Below are positions 1 through 5,850 of a stretch of DNA of 5,929 nucleotides, piece by piece. This DNA is from Bacillota bacterium (lineage in GTDB: Bacteria; Bacillota; Clostridia; Peptostreptococcales; Anaerovoracaceae): contig JAUNBO010000112.1 in assembly GCA_030527065.1 (NCBI GenBank), forward strand, positions 1-5,929, in the 5' to 3' direction. The position numbers and the translations under genes are program-made. Under the pieces are notes generated by a model, which saw only the letters and a list, made by a program, of their open reading frames with translations, searched no databases and had not been told where the DNA came from. Within the stretch, counting starts at the first letter, position 1. Every line of letters begins with the position of its first letter.

Positions 1-105
1 GGCTTCCGCAGGGGCTTCCTCTGCGGCTTCGGCCTCGGCCGGCGCTTCCTCTGCTGCGGGGGCTTCTGCCTCCTCAGCTGCCGGAGCGGCCTTTTCCTCT
101 TCCTC
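1..105 (-). repeat. Acidic Glu/Ala/Pro-rich C-terminal tail of the fusion, cut by the window edge
   Basis: After the fourth S1 domain the protein continues as a Glu/Ala/Pro-rich stretch (YEEEEKAAPAAEEAEAP and similar units) up to the window edge. It resembles the linker at 1186-1512 but has more proline and less valine and threonine. It should be disordered and very acidic. The true end and stop codon lie outside the window. Confidence 0.65.
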
Positions 106-2379
106 GTAGATGGACTGGTCCAGAGCTTCCTTGATGCTGAGACTGATGCGTCTGCGATCCTTGTCTATCTCCAGGATCTTGGCCTTTACCACCTGACCCA
201 CGGAAATCTCGTCGGCGATGTTGGTGACTCTCTTGAAGGCGATCTCGGAGATATGTACCAGGCCGTCCAGACCCGGCTCCAGCTCTACGAAAGCGCCGTA
301 TTCTTTGATCTGCACCACCTTGCCTTCTATGGTCTGATCTACCTGATATTTTTCATCTATGACGGACCAGGGCTCCGGAAGGTTCTGCTTCAGACCCAGA
401 GAGATCTTGCCCTTTTCCGCATTCATGGAAAGGATCCTTACGGTGATCTTCTGTCCGATTTCCAGAGCTTCCTGCGGGTGCTTCAGCTTGCCCCAGGAAA
501 TCTCGGAAATGTGCAGGAGGCCGTCTATGCCGCCGATGTCCACAAAGGCGCCGTAATCGGTAAAGCGCATGACTGTGCCTTCCACATTGTCCCCTACCTG
601 CAGAGAATCCCAGATTTCCTTGATCTTCTTCTGCTTTTCTTCCGCCAGATAAGCCTTGTGGGAAAATACGGCCTTATTGCGCCGCTGATCCACTCTGCTC
701 ACCTTCACAGGCAGGACTTTGCCGATGAACTCGTCCGCTTTTTCCACATATCTGTCGGAAAGCTGAGACATGGGGATGAAACCGGAGATTTCTTTATAGA
801 CCGCAATGACGCCGCCCTTCACCTCTTTTACCACCTTGGCGCTGACCACTTCCTTGTTGTCCAGAGCCAGGTTGATCTCGTCCCAATGCTCGTTGACCTC
901 CAGCTTTCTCTTGGAAAGCAGGATGTTTCCGTCGCCGTCGTCGGTCTTTATGACCTTGGCCTGAATGTCGTCTCCCTCTTTGAAGAGCTCTACCAGGCTT
1001 TGTTCCGGTTCCATGGAAACTTCTTCTTTTGGCAGGATCCCGTCTTTCTTGCAGCCCAGGTTTACCACTACCTCTTTCGGTGTGACCTGTACCACTACGC
1101 CGTCCACGATCTCGCCCCGGCCGGGCAGACGCAGGGATTTGTCTATGCCCTCCATAAACTCGTGCATCTGATTGCTTTCCGCATCGGCCTCTTCTTCTGC
1201 CGTCCCGGTCTTTGCCGCCGCTTCCGCCGCTTCCTCCACAACTGCTTCTACAGCTTCTTCCGGCGCTTCTGCGGCTTCTTCAACCTCTGCGGCCTCTGTG
1301 TTTTCCGTCTCGGCAGCTTCCACAGCTTCCGTGGTTTCCGCCTCGACGGCTTCTACAGTTCCCACAGCTCCTGCAGCCTCTGTCTCTACGGCTTCCACGG
1401 CTTCCGCCGGTTCCGCGGTCTCCGTCTCAACAGCCTCTGCGGTTTCCGCAGCTTCCGCAACGGCTTCTTCCAAAGCCTCGTTCTTTTCCGCCGCCGCCTC
1501 TGCGGCGCCTTCCAGCTGCATTTCAGTTCCTTCGGTAAATTCACTCATGGTAGCAATAACCTCCTTAATGATGCGTTCAGGAGTTGACGCTCCTGCCGTA
1601 ACACTTATTTTATTACACATTTCGATTTCTTTCAATGGTAAATCTTGAATTCTTTCAACAAAAAAGACATATTTACAATTTTTTTTGGATATTTCATAAA
1701 GTTTTTGTGTATTTGCGCTCTGCGAGTCCCCTATCACCAGCATCAGATCCGACTCGGCAGCCAGCTTCCGGCAGCTTTCCTGGCGCCGGACCGTGGCCTC
1801 GCATATGGTGTTGTGGACCTTCACTTCCCGGCAGCGCCGTCTTACGGCTTCCGTTACGGCTTCCTGCAGCTCCGCCGTAGCCGTGGTCTGGGTGAGCAAG
1901 GTGACGCCTTCTCCTTCCAGTGCTGCCGCATCTTCCGGGGAGGACAGCACCCGGGCGTTCTTTCCGGCCCAGCCCAGGATCCCCTGCACCTCCGGATGCT
2001 GCCGGTTTCCGATCACCGCCACCTGCCGTCCCTGCTCCGACGCTTCCTGCGCCAGACGATGGATCCTTTTCACGAAGGGGCAGGTAGCGTCTGTCACCGC
2101 AAGCCCGGCAGCAGCGGCTTCTTCGTAAAAGGAAGGGGGCGCTCCGTGAGAACGGACGATCACCACAGAACCCGCCGGCGCATCCGCCACCCGTTCCAGG
2201 ACAAAAACGCCCTTCTCCTCCAGTTCCCGTATCACCTGGCCGTTGTGGATCAGAGGGCCGTAGGTAAAGATCCGCCGGCCCGTTCCTTCATAAGCCCTTA
2301 TGGTTTCCTCTGTCAGCCGCAGGGCCTCCCTGACGCCAAAGCAGAAGCCTGCGCATTCCGCCAGCCTGATTTCCTTCAA
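1..2379 (-). CDS. ispH: Fused 4-hydroxy-3-methylbut-2-enyl diphosphate reductase (IspH) and ribosomal protein S1, 3' end beyond window
   Basis: A single open frame of 793 codons runs to the left edge without a stop, so the C-terminus is missing. Residues 1-277 are a complete IspH, which reduces HMBPP to IPP and DMAPP in the MEP pathway. The 4Fe-4S cysteines are Cys13 (AGFCFGV), Cys100 (DATCPFV) and Cys193 (NTICEAT). His45, His78, His128, Glu130 (QHPEV), the QTT motif (164-166), Ser221/Asn223 and Ser265 (AGAS) line the active site. Residues 278-416 are a linker, mostly Glu/Ala-rich. Four S1 domains follow at about 417-494, 508-576, 593-665 and 678-752. The last two have classic RNA-binding sequences (YGAFVDIGGIDGLLHISEI and YGAFVELEPGLDGLVHISEI). 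An acidic tail follows. The start is TTG, overlapping the rarA stop, with AGGA seven bases before it; no ATG or GTG is available nearby in frame. IspH-S1 fusions are known in Clostridia. An internal start at 1548 may also produce S1 alone. Confidence 0.93.
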   Translation of the reverse strand, partial: MKEIRLAECAGFCFGVREALRLTEETIRAYEGTGRRIFTYGPLIHNGQVIRELEEKGVFVLERVADAPAGSVVIVRSHGAPPSFYEEAAAAGLAVTDATCPFVKRIHRLAQEASEQGRQVAVIGNRQHPEVQGILGWAGKNARVLSSPEDAAALEGEGVTLLTQTTATAELQEAVTEAVRRRCREVKVHNTICEATVRRQESCRKLAAESDLMLVIGDSQSANTQKLYEISKKNCKYVFFVERIQDLPLKEIEMCNKISVTAGASTPERIIKEVIATMSEFTEGTEMQLEGAAEAAAEKNEALEEAVAEAAETAEAVETETAEPAEAVEAVETEAAGAVGTVEAVEAETTEAVEAAETENTEAAEVEEAAEAPEEAVEAVVEEAAEAAAKTGTAEEEADAESNQMHEFMEGIDKSLRLPGRGEIVDGVVVQVTPKEVVVNLGCKKDGILPKEEVSMEPEQSLVELFKEGDDIQAKVIKTDDGDGNILLSKRKLEVNEHWDEINLALDNKEVVSAKVVKEVKGGVIAVYKEISGFIPMSQLSDRYVEKADEFIGKVLPVKVSRVDQRRNKAVFSHKAYLAEEKQKKIKEIWDSLQVGDNVEGTVMRFTDYGAFVDIGGIDGLLHISEISWGKLKHPQEALEIGQKITVRILSMNAEKGKISLGLKQNLPEPWSVIDEKYQVDQTIEGKVVQIKEYGAFVELEPGLDGLVHISEIAFKRVTNIADEISVGQVVKAKILEIDKDRRRISLSIKEALDQSIYEEEEKAAPAAEEAEAPAAEEAPAEAEAAEEAPAEA
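1186..1512 (-). repeat. Low-complexity Glu/Ala/Val/Thr linker repeats in the fusion gene
   Basis: Residues about 290-398 of the fusion are built almost only from Glu, Ala, Val and Thr, with imperfect units such as EAVEAVETE, AEAVETETAEP and VEAVEAETTEAVEAAETE. The DNA is a degenerate run of GAA-GCN-type codons. The stretch is strongly acidic and should be unstructured, separating IspH from the S1 domains. Codons for the same residues vary, so the repeats are old or under coding constraint rather than freshly duplicated. Slippage could make its length vary among strains. Confidence 0.7.
1546..1566 (-). promoter_or_regulatory. rpsA: Internal Shine-Dalgarno and ATG start for a stand-alone S1 product
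   Basis: AAGGAGG (1566-1560), a full Shine-Dalgarno match, precedes an in-frame ATG (1548-1546) by 11 bases. Translation from here begins MSEFTEGTEMQLEG, like a free-standing S1 protein, and would skip the whole IspH domain. The spacing is slightly long but workable. The AAGGAGG codes for Lys-Glu-Val in the conserved end of IspH, so it could be coincidental. The promoter upstream makes a real start more likely. Initiation here is inference. Confidence 0.45.
1578..1595 (-). other. Hairpin in the leader of the predicted internal S1 transcript
   Basis: CAGGAG (1595-1590) and CTCCTG (1583-1578) form a perfect 6-pair stem with a 6-base loop, between the predicted transcription start (about 1600) and the Shine-Dalgarno sequence. 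The CTCCT arm could alternatively pair with AGGAG of the Shine-Dalgarno (1565-1561), hiding it. The two pairings exclude each other, a layout that could support autoregulation. The pairing is seen; any regulatory role is inferred, as the stretch is also conserved coding sequence. Confidence 0.3.
1607..1635 (-). promoter_or_regulatory. Predicted internal sigma-A promoter within the ispH part of the fusion
   Basis: The minus strand carries TTGAAA (1635-1630, 5 of 6 matches to TTGACA), exactly 17 bases, then TAAAAT (1612-1607, 5 of 6 matches to TATAAT). It sits in the most AT-rich part of the window, in codons for the last conserved block of IspH. The predicted start, near 1600, lies about 50 bases before an SD-preceded in-frame ATG at 1548. 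It would give a transcript encoding only the linker and S1 part. The boxes and spacing are seen directly; promoter activity is inferred. Confidence 0.5.
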
Positions 2380-3650
2380 TCCCGTTTCCTGAGGCTTTCC
2401 AAAAACCGCTTGAAAGCCCCCTCCTTTCCGTTTTCCGTGGGTCTGTAATACCGGACGCCCTCCCGGTACAGGTTGTCGGGCAGATATTGCTGCTGCACAT
2501 AACCTCCGTAGGCGTGTGGATATTTATACCCTATGCCCAGGCCCCGCTTCTGCGCCCCGGCGTAGTGGCTGTCCTTCAGATGGTCCGGTACGTCGTCCAC
2601 ATCCTTCTTGCGCAGGTCCGCCGCCGCTTCGTCTATGGCCGTGATGACGCTGTTGGACTTGGGGCAGGAGGCCAGAAGGACCACCGCCTGGGCAAGATTG
2701 ATGCGGGCCTCCGGCAATCCCACCATATGGGCCGCCTGCACGCAGGCGGTGACGATGGAGACGGCCTGGGGATAAGCCATTCCCACGTCCTCGCTGGCCA
2801 TCACCAGCAGACGGCGCCCTATCATATGGATGTCCGCTCCGCCTTCTATCAGCCGGGCCAGATAGTGGACCGCCGCATCCGGATCGCTGCCCCGGACGGA
2901 TTTCTGCAGGGCGGAAAGGAGATTATACTTGTCCTCTCTTTTGTCGTAAAAATGGGTCTGCCTCTGCATGGCCTCCCCCACCGCCGCCAGGTCCACCAGC
3001 CCTCCGGGCTTCAGGTTCTCCGAAATGAAGCCCAGGGTATCCAGGGCGATGCGGGCGTCCCCGGAAGAAAGCTCCGCTATCATTTGCAGCGCCTCCGGCT
3101 GGCATTGCAGCTTCAGCTTCCCCAGCCCCCGGGTCTCATTGCGCAAAGCGTTTTCCAGGATCCGGCGCAGCTCCGGCTCCGACAGCCGCTTGAACTCATA
3201 GACGGCCCGGACCCGGCTGAGGATGGCGTTGTTGATGGCAAAATAGGGGTTCTCCGTGGTGCTGGCTATGAAGCGGACCACCCCCTCTTCCAAAGCCTTC
3301 AGCAACGAATCCTGCTGCAGCTTGTTCCAGCGGTGAAACTCGTCCACATACAGATAAGTCTTTTCCTTCTGGAGACCGAAAAAACGCACTCTGGCGTTTT
3401 CCAGAAGCTCTTTCAGCTCTTTGGTCCCCGTTTCCGAAGCGTTGATTTCGGAAAAATCCGAGTCCATTTCCCGGGCAATGATCCGGGCCAGGGTGGTTTT
3501 CCCCGTGCCGGAAGGGCCGAAAAACACGGCGCAATCGAAGGTCCTGTTCCGGACGGCATTATAAAGGAGGGAGCCTTCATAAAAGAAGTGCTCCTGTCCC
3601 ACAAATTCTTCCAATGTTTCCGGTCTCATCCGGGTCGAAAGAGGGATCAT
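2376..3650 (-). CDS. rarA: Replication-associated recombination protein A (RarA/MgsA), AAA+ ATPase
   Basis: The 424-residue protein matches the usual RarA length. Its N-terminus is typical (PLSTRMRPETLEEFVGQEHF). Walker A is GPSGTGKTT (45-53), Walker B with the family signature is YVDEFHRWNK (101-110), sensor 1 is ASTTENPYF (129-137) and the arginine-finger region is ILSRVRAVYEF (143-153). The C-terminal tetramerisation and family region ends with YKYPHAYGGYVQQQYLPDNL (375-394). RarA is a clamp-loader-like ATPase that acts on stalled replication forks and at gaps with single-stranded DNA-binding protein. All catalytic residues are present and the gene looks intact. The ATG at 3650 overlaps the SPOR stop by four bases, with GGAGG ten bases upstream. 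Its TGA overlaps the TTG start of the ispH fusion. Genes on both sides have unrelated roles, so the operon is mixed in function. Confidence 0.96.
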   Translation of the reverse strand: MIPLSTRMRPETLEEFVGQEHFFYEGSLLYNAVRNRTFDCAVFFGPSGTGKTTLARIIAREMDSDFSEINASETGTKELKELLENARVRFFGLQKEKTYLYVDEFHRWNKLQQDSLLKALEEGVVRFIASTTENPYFAINNAILSRVRAVYEFKRLSEPELRRILENALRNETRGLGKLKLQCQPEALQMIAELSSGDARIALDTLGFISENLKPGGLVDLAAVGEAMQRQTHFYDKREDKYNLLSALQKSVRGSDPDAAVHYLARLIEGGADIHMIGRRLLVMASEDVGMAYPQAVSIVTACVQAAHMVGLPEARINLAQAVVLLASCPKSNSVITAIDEAAADLRKKDVDDVPDHLKDSHYAGAQKRGLGIGYKYPHAYGGYVQQQYLPDNLYREGVRYYRPTENGKEGAFKRFLESLRKRD

Positions 3651-4267
3651 TGTATGGTGACCTCCATGGTGGTAACAAACAGGTCCTCCCCGGCCTGGGG
3701 AATGAGAGAATCCCGGAGCCGGACCGCCTCTTCCTTGCTTCCGCAGGGAGCCCCCAGGAGCTTATACGCTCCGTCCCGCTCCACAAGGTAAGCGTCCACC
3801 GATTTCTCTTTCAGACCTGCCAAGGCGCTTTCCGCTCCCTCCCGGGTGGAAAAGCTTCCGAACTGGACGCAGTACATAAGGGCGCCTGCGCTTTCTGTTT
3901 CCGTTTCTGCCGGCTCTGCGCCGGCTTCTCCTTCTCCCTGTCCGGAGACCGTCTCCGAAGCCGTTTCTTCCTGGACGGCAGAGGCGGCCTCTCCTTCTTC
4001 CGGGGCCGGCGTTTCAGGAAGGCTGCCCTCCGTTTCAGCGGCCTGCTCCTCCGGGCTCTGCCCTTCCGCCTCCGTTCCTTCTCCGCTTCCTCCCACCACG
4101 GCGGAGCCCTCCGCCGCCGCAATGGTCTGGTCTTCCGCATCCTCCCCTTCCAGGAGATACGGCTCGAACACATATTTGGCGGCCAGATAGCCTATGCCTA
4201 CGGCCAATATCAAAAGTAAAGTCAGAGCCGGCCACGGATTCCGCCGCTCTCCAATCTGCCTGCGCAT
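3647..4267 (-). CDS. SPOR-domain single-pass membrane protein
   Basis: The protein has 206 residues. A short basic N-terminus (MRRQIGERRN) is followed by one hydrophobic segment at about 13-34. This predicts a cytoplasmic N-terminus and an extracytoplasmic body. Residues 39-128 are an acidic Glu/Ala/Gly/Pro linker with few hydrophobic residues, likely disordered and spanning the wall. Residues about 129-203 are a SPOR domain (MYCVQFGSFSTREGAESALA, then YLVERDGAYKLLGAPCGSKEEA), a fold known to bind peptidoglycan stripped of stem peptides at septa. It has no enzyme domain, so it is likely a septal or spore-envelope structural or targeting factor. The ATG at 4267 was chosen because AGGGAGGG lies about five bases upstream; an in-frame GTG at 4291 lacks a good site. 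Its TGA overlaps the rarA ATG (ATGA), indicating coupled translation. The division or sporulation role is family knowledge plus inference. Confidence 0.87.
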   Translation of the reverse strand: MRRQIGERRNPWPALTLLLILAVGIGYLAAKYVFEPYLLEGEDAEDQTIAAAEGSAVVGGSGEGTEAEGQSPEEQAAETEGSLPETPAPEEGEAASAVQEETASETVSGQGEGEAGAEPAETETESAGALMYCVQFGSFSTREGAESALAGLKEKSVDAYLVERDGAYKLLGAPCGSKEEAVRLRDSLIPQAGEDLFVTTMEVTIQ

Positions 4268-4291
4268 ATCCACCCTCCCTCTCAGAAACAC

Positions 4292-4305
4292 CGGCGCTTC
4301 CGCCG
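4292..4305 (-). other. Small GC hairpin in the SPOR gene leader
   Basis: CGGCG (4305-4301) and CGCCG (4296-4292) can form a 5-pair stem with a GAAG tetraloop, just after the predicted transcription start at about 4307. There is no U-run after it, so it is not a terminator. It also covers the region just before the alternative GTG codon at 4291, arguing against that start. Such short GC stems arise by chance in GC-rich DNA. Confidence 0.25.
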
Positions 4306-4313
4306 CTTCTAAA

Positions 4314-4342
4314 TAAGTATGAGAGGATGTCCAAAAATATGC
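4314..4342 (-). promoter_or_regulatory. Possible sigma-E-like (sporulation) promoter ahead of the SPOR gene
   Basis: The roughly 93-base gap between the J-domain stop and the SPOR start holds GCATATT (4342-4336), 14 bases, then CATACTTA (4321-4314) on the minus strand. The Bacillus sigma-E consensus as I recall it is KMATATT, 14 bases, CATACAHT. The upstream box fits fully; the -10 box matches the CATAC core but differs at two later positions. A transcription start near 4307 would give a 40-base leader. A weaker sigma-A alternative (TTGGAC, 17 bases, TAGAAG) overlaps it. The boxes are seen; the sigma factor is inferred. No convincing terminator for the upstream genes was found in this gap. 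Confidence 0.35.
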
Positions 4343-4360
4343 GCCGCAGTCTCCCGGATA

Positions 4361-4948
4361 TCAGCAGCCGTCGGTTAGGAAATCCAGGCAGCAAAGGCAC
4401 TGGCACATGCGGCACATTTCGTCCTGCTGAGAGCCGTAGCCCTGTCCGTAGGCCGTGCTGCGGTAGTTGCCTCCCGCCTGCATCAGGCTGTTCAGGGCCT
4501 GTCTGTATTCCAGATTGCCCGGGTCCATGCTCACCGCCGTCTGCACGTCTCCAAAAGCGTTGTCGTACCAGCCCCGGCGCAGGGCGATCATTCCGTTGAG
4601 GAAATACCACTCCGCGCTTTTCACCCCCACCTGATTCAGCATGGATTGGGCCCGGTCCAGCTCTCCCATGTCTATGCTCTTGCGTATCTGCGAAAACACC
4701 GGATCCCGGGGGCCTCTCTGATAAGCGCCGCCGAAGGAGTCCTCTCCCCGGCCCTGCCCCTTTCTCTGGGACATCAGCATATCGTAAGCCTCGTTGACCT
4801 CCTGGAGCTTTTCTTCCGCCAGCTCATACAGAGGGTTGTCCTGATACCGGTCCGGATGATATTTTTTTACCAATTCCCGGTAAGCCGCTTTTATCTCCTC
4901 CTCGGAGGCGCCTTCCCGGACTCCCAGCACTTCATACGGATTCATCAT
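4361..4948 (-). CDS. J-domain (DnaJ-like) co-chaperone with TPR-like region and cysteine-rich tail
   Basis: The protein has 195 residues. Residues 3-60 form a complete J domain (NPYEVLGV, then helix II and the HPD tripeptide at 31-33, which stimulates DnaK ATPase). It lacks the Gly/Phe and CxxCxGxG zinc domains of true DnaJ, so it is a class C J-protein rather than the housekeeping chaperone. Residues about 83-155 look like tetratricopeptide repeats (SIDMGELDRAQSML; AEWYFLNGMIALRRGWYDNA; SMDPGNLEYRQAL), likely a partner-binding surface. The last 17 residues hold six cysteines (CRMCQCLCC..C), suggesting metal binding or a redox-sensitive tail. The start at 4948 overlaps the DUF5685 stop by 17 bases. 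An AAGGGG site lies about 10 bases before it. The next codon is also ATG (4945) and gives the more usual MNPYEVLG start. The overlap suggests the two proteins work together. Confidence 0.9.
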   Translation of the reverse strand: MMNPYEVLGVREGASEEEIKAAYRELVKKYHPDRYQDNPLYELAEEKLQEVNEAYDMLMSQRKGQGRGEDSFGGAYQRGPRDPVFSQIRKSIDMGELDRAQSMLNQVGVKSAEWYFLNGMIALRRGWYDNAFGDVQTAVSMDPGNLEYRQALNSLMQAGGNYRSTAYGQGYGSQQDEMCRMCQCLCCLDFLTDGC

Positions 4949-5837
4949 TCGTCTCTGTCCCCTTCTTCTTTTCTGTTCCCAATACTTGTTCCGTCTTTTT
5001 CAGCAACCCGAAATACACGATGTTGTCTATAAGGCCCTGGTTTTTCTCAAAGCCCATGTCCTTGCAGGCCTCCGCCAGCTCCGCCAGATAGCGCAGCAGG
5101 TTGAATTCCGTCCGTTCCCGTATCCTCAGCCGGAACTCTTCCAGGCTCTCTTCTCCGCCGGGCCTGTATCCGGATTGGGCGATGAGAGGATTGTAGCCTC
5201 CATCCTCCGCATTCTCTTCGATGTCGTCGTAGGCGTCTATGAGATAGATCCATTTCCCCAGATGATAGCCCATGCGCCCCAAAACCGGCAGCCTGTCCTC
5301 TGCGCCTTCCACCCCGGGCCAGCGGAAGACTTCCTCCATGAGTCTGGCAAAGGGCTCCGCCGCCCGGTCCAGGGAAGGACAGTTCTCTTCTTCCAGCTCC
5401 GTAAGCTCCTGAAGCAGCTTGTCTATCATTATACCTTTTTTTCCGTATACTTTCATCAGCTTTTTGAAAAACCTGCGAAGGAGGAGCTTCTCCGCCAGGG
5501 CCTTCGGGTCTCCCCGGTCCCGGCAATCGTCCAACACCTTGTAATTGGCCAGCAGAAGCATCATGTCCGCCGCATAATCCACTGCCGGGCTGTCTTTCAC
5601 CCAGAGGCGTTTTTTCGCCGGGTGGACGGGGCAGCGAAAGGGCTCCATGCTTTCCTTTTCCGGCGACGCCGAGGCCAGGGCCAGGGCGAGAAAGACCGAG
5701 TCGTAGCTGAGGACCAGCCTGGGGACCTGGCCGTATCGACGGCCTATGGACCGGCAAATGCCGCAGTAATAGCCGTGATAGAGCTCATATTCCCGAAGCT
5801 TCAGCTCCGGCCTGTGGGGAACGATATATCCCAGCAT
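4932..5837 (-). CDS. DUF5685 family protein (function unknown)
   Basis: This is a 301-residue cytoplasmic protein with no signal peptide or membrane segment. I recognise the DUF5685 pattern: an N-terminal HGYYCGICRSIGRRYG stretch followed by a SYDSVFLALAL helix, then a mostly helical body. CGIC (Cys25, Cys28) and the later RCPVH (Cys69, His72) could together bind a metal. Two acidic clusters stand out, LDDCRD (Asp103, Asp104, Asp107) and DAYDDIEEN (Asp201, Asp204, Asp205, Glu207). They resemble, loosely, the paired Asp-rich motifs of all-alpha isoprenoid synthases. The C-terminus is a lysine/glutamate-rich tail. The ATG start is well supported by GGAGG five bases upstream. The stop overlaps the start of the J-domain gene, so the two are probably translated together. 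I know of no established function for this family; the metal and Asp-motif readings are inference. Confidence 0.9.
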   Translation of the reverse strand: MLGYIVPHRPELKLREYELYHGYYCGICRSIGRRYGQVPRLVLSYDSVFLALALASASPEKESMEPFRCPVHPAKKRLWVKDSPAVDYAADMMLLLANYKVLDDCRDRGDPKALAEKLLLRRFFKKLMKVYGKKGIMIDKLLQELTELEEENCPSLDRAAEPFARLMEEVFRWPGVEGAEDRLPVLGRMGYHLGKWIYLIDAYDDIEENAEDGGYNPLIAQSGYRPGGEESLEEFRLRIRERTEFNLLRYLAELAEACKDMGFEKNQGLIDNIVYFGLLKKTEQVLGTEKKKGTETNDESV

Positions 5838-5850
5838 CTTTTCCTCCGGA

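Noticed and set aside
253..1587. Long plus-strand open frame (444 codons) opposite the S1 part of the fusion
   Set aside because: Its product is rich in Phe, Leu, Arg and His without any recognisable domain, and its second half is the antisense of the Glu/Ala repeats. The opposite strand encodes clear S1 domains.
1711..1728. Change of the second serine of the usual IspH SSN motif to alanine (GDSQSANTQKL) as a sign of lost activity
   Set aside because: Ser221 and Asn223 remain, all three Fe-S cysteines and Glu130 are present, and as I recall Bacillus IspH also varies at this position, so activity is probably intact.
2487..3791. Long plus-strand open frame (434 codons) opposite rarA
   Set aside because: No domain or ribosome binding site was seen. 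It mirrors a complete, well-conserved RarA gene, and such antisense frames are common in GC-rich DNA.
4267..4291. GTG at 4291 as the start of the SPOR gene
   Set aside because: It lacks a good Shine-Dalgarno and lies next to a possible hairpin. The ATG at 4267 has AGGGAGGG at good spacing and gives a normal basic N-terminus before the membrane segment.
4322..4375. Possible intrinsic terminator after the J-domain gene (imperfect stem followed by a short T run near 4333-4339)
   Set aside because: The stem is only about five pairs with a wobble and a long loop, and the T run is better explained as part of the AT-rich promoter-like element.
5047..5757. Minus-strand open frame (236 codons) in another frame within the DUF5685 gene
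   Set aside because: The product is low-complexity Gly/Arg/Pro sequence typical of an off-frame reading of GC-rich coding DNA.
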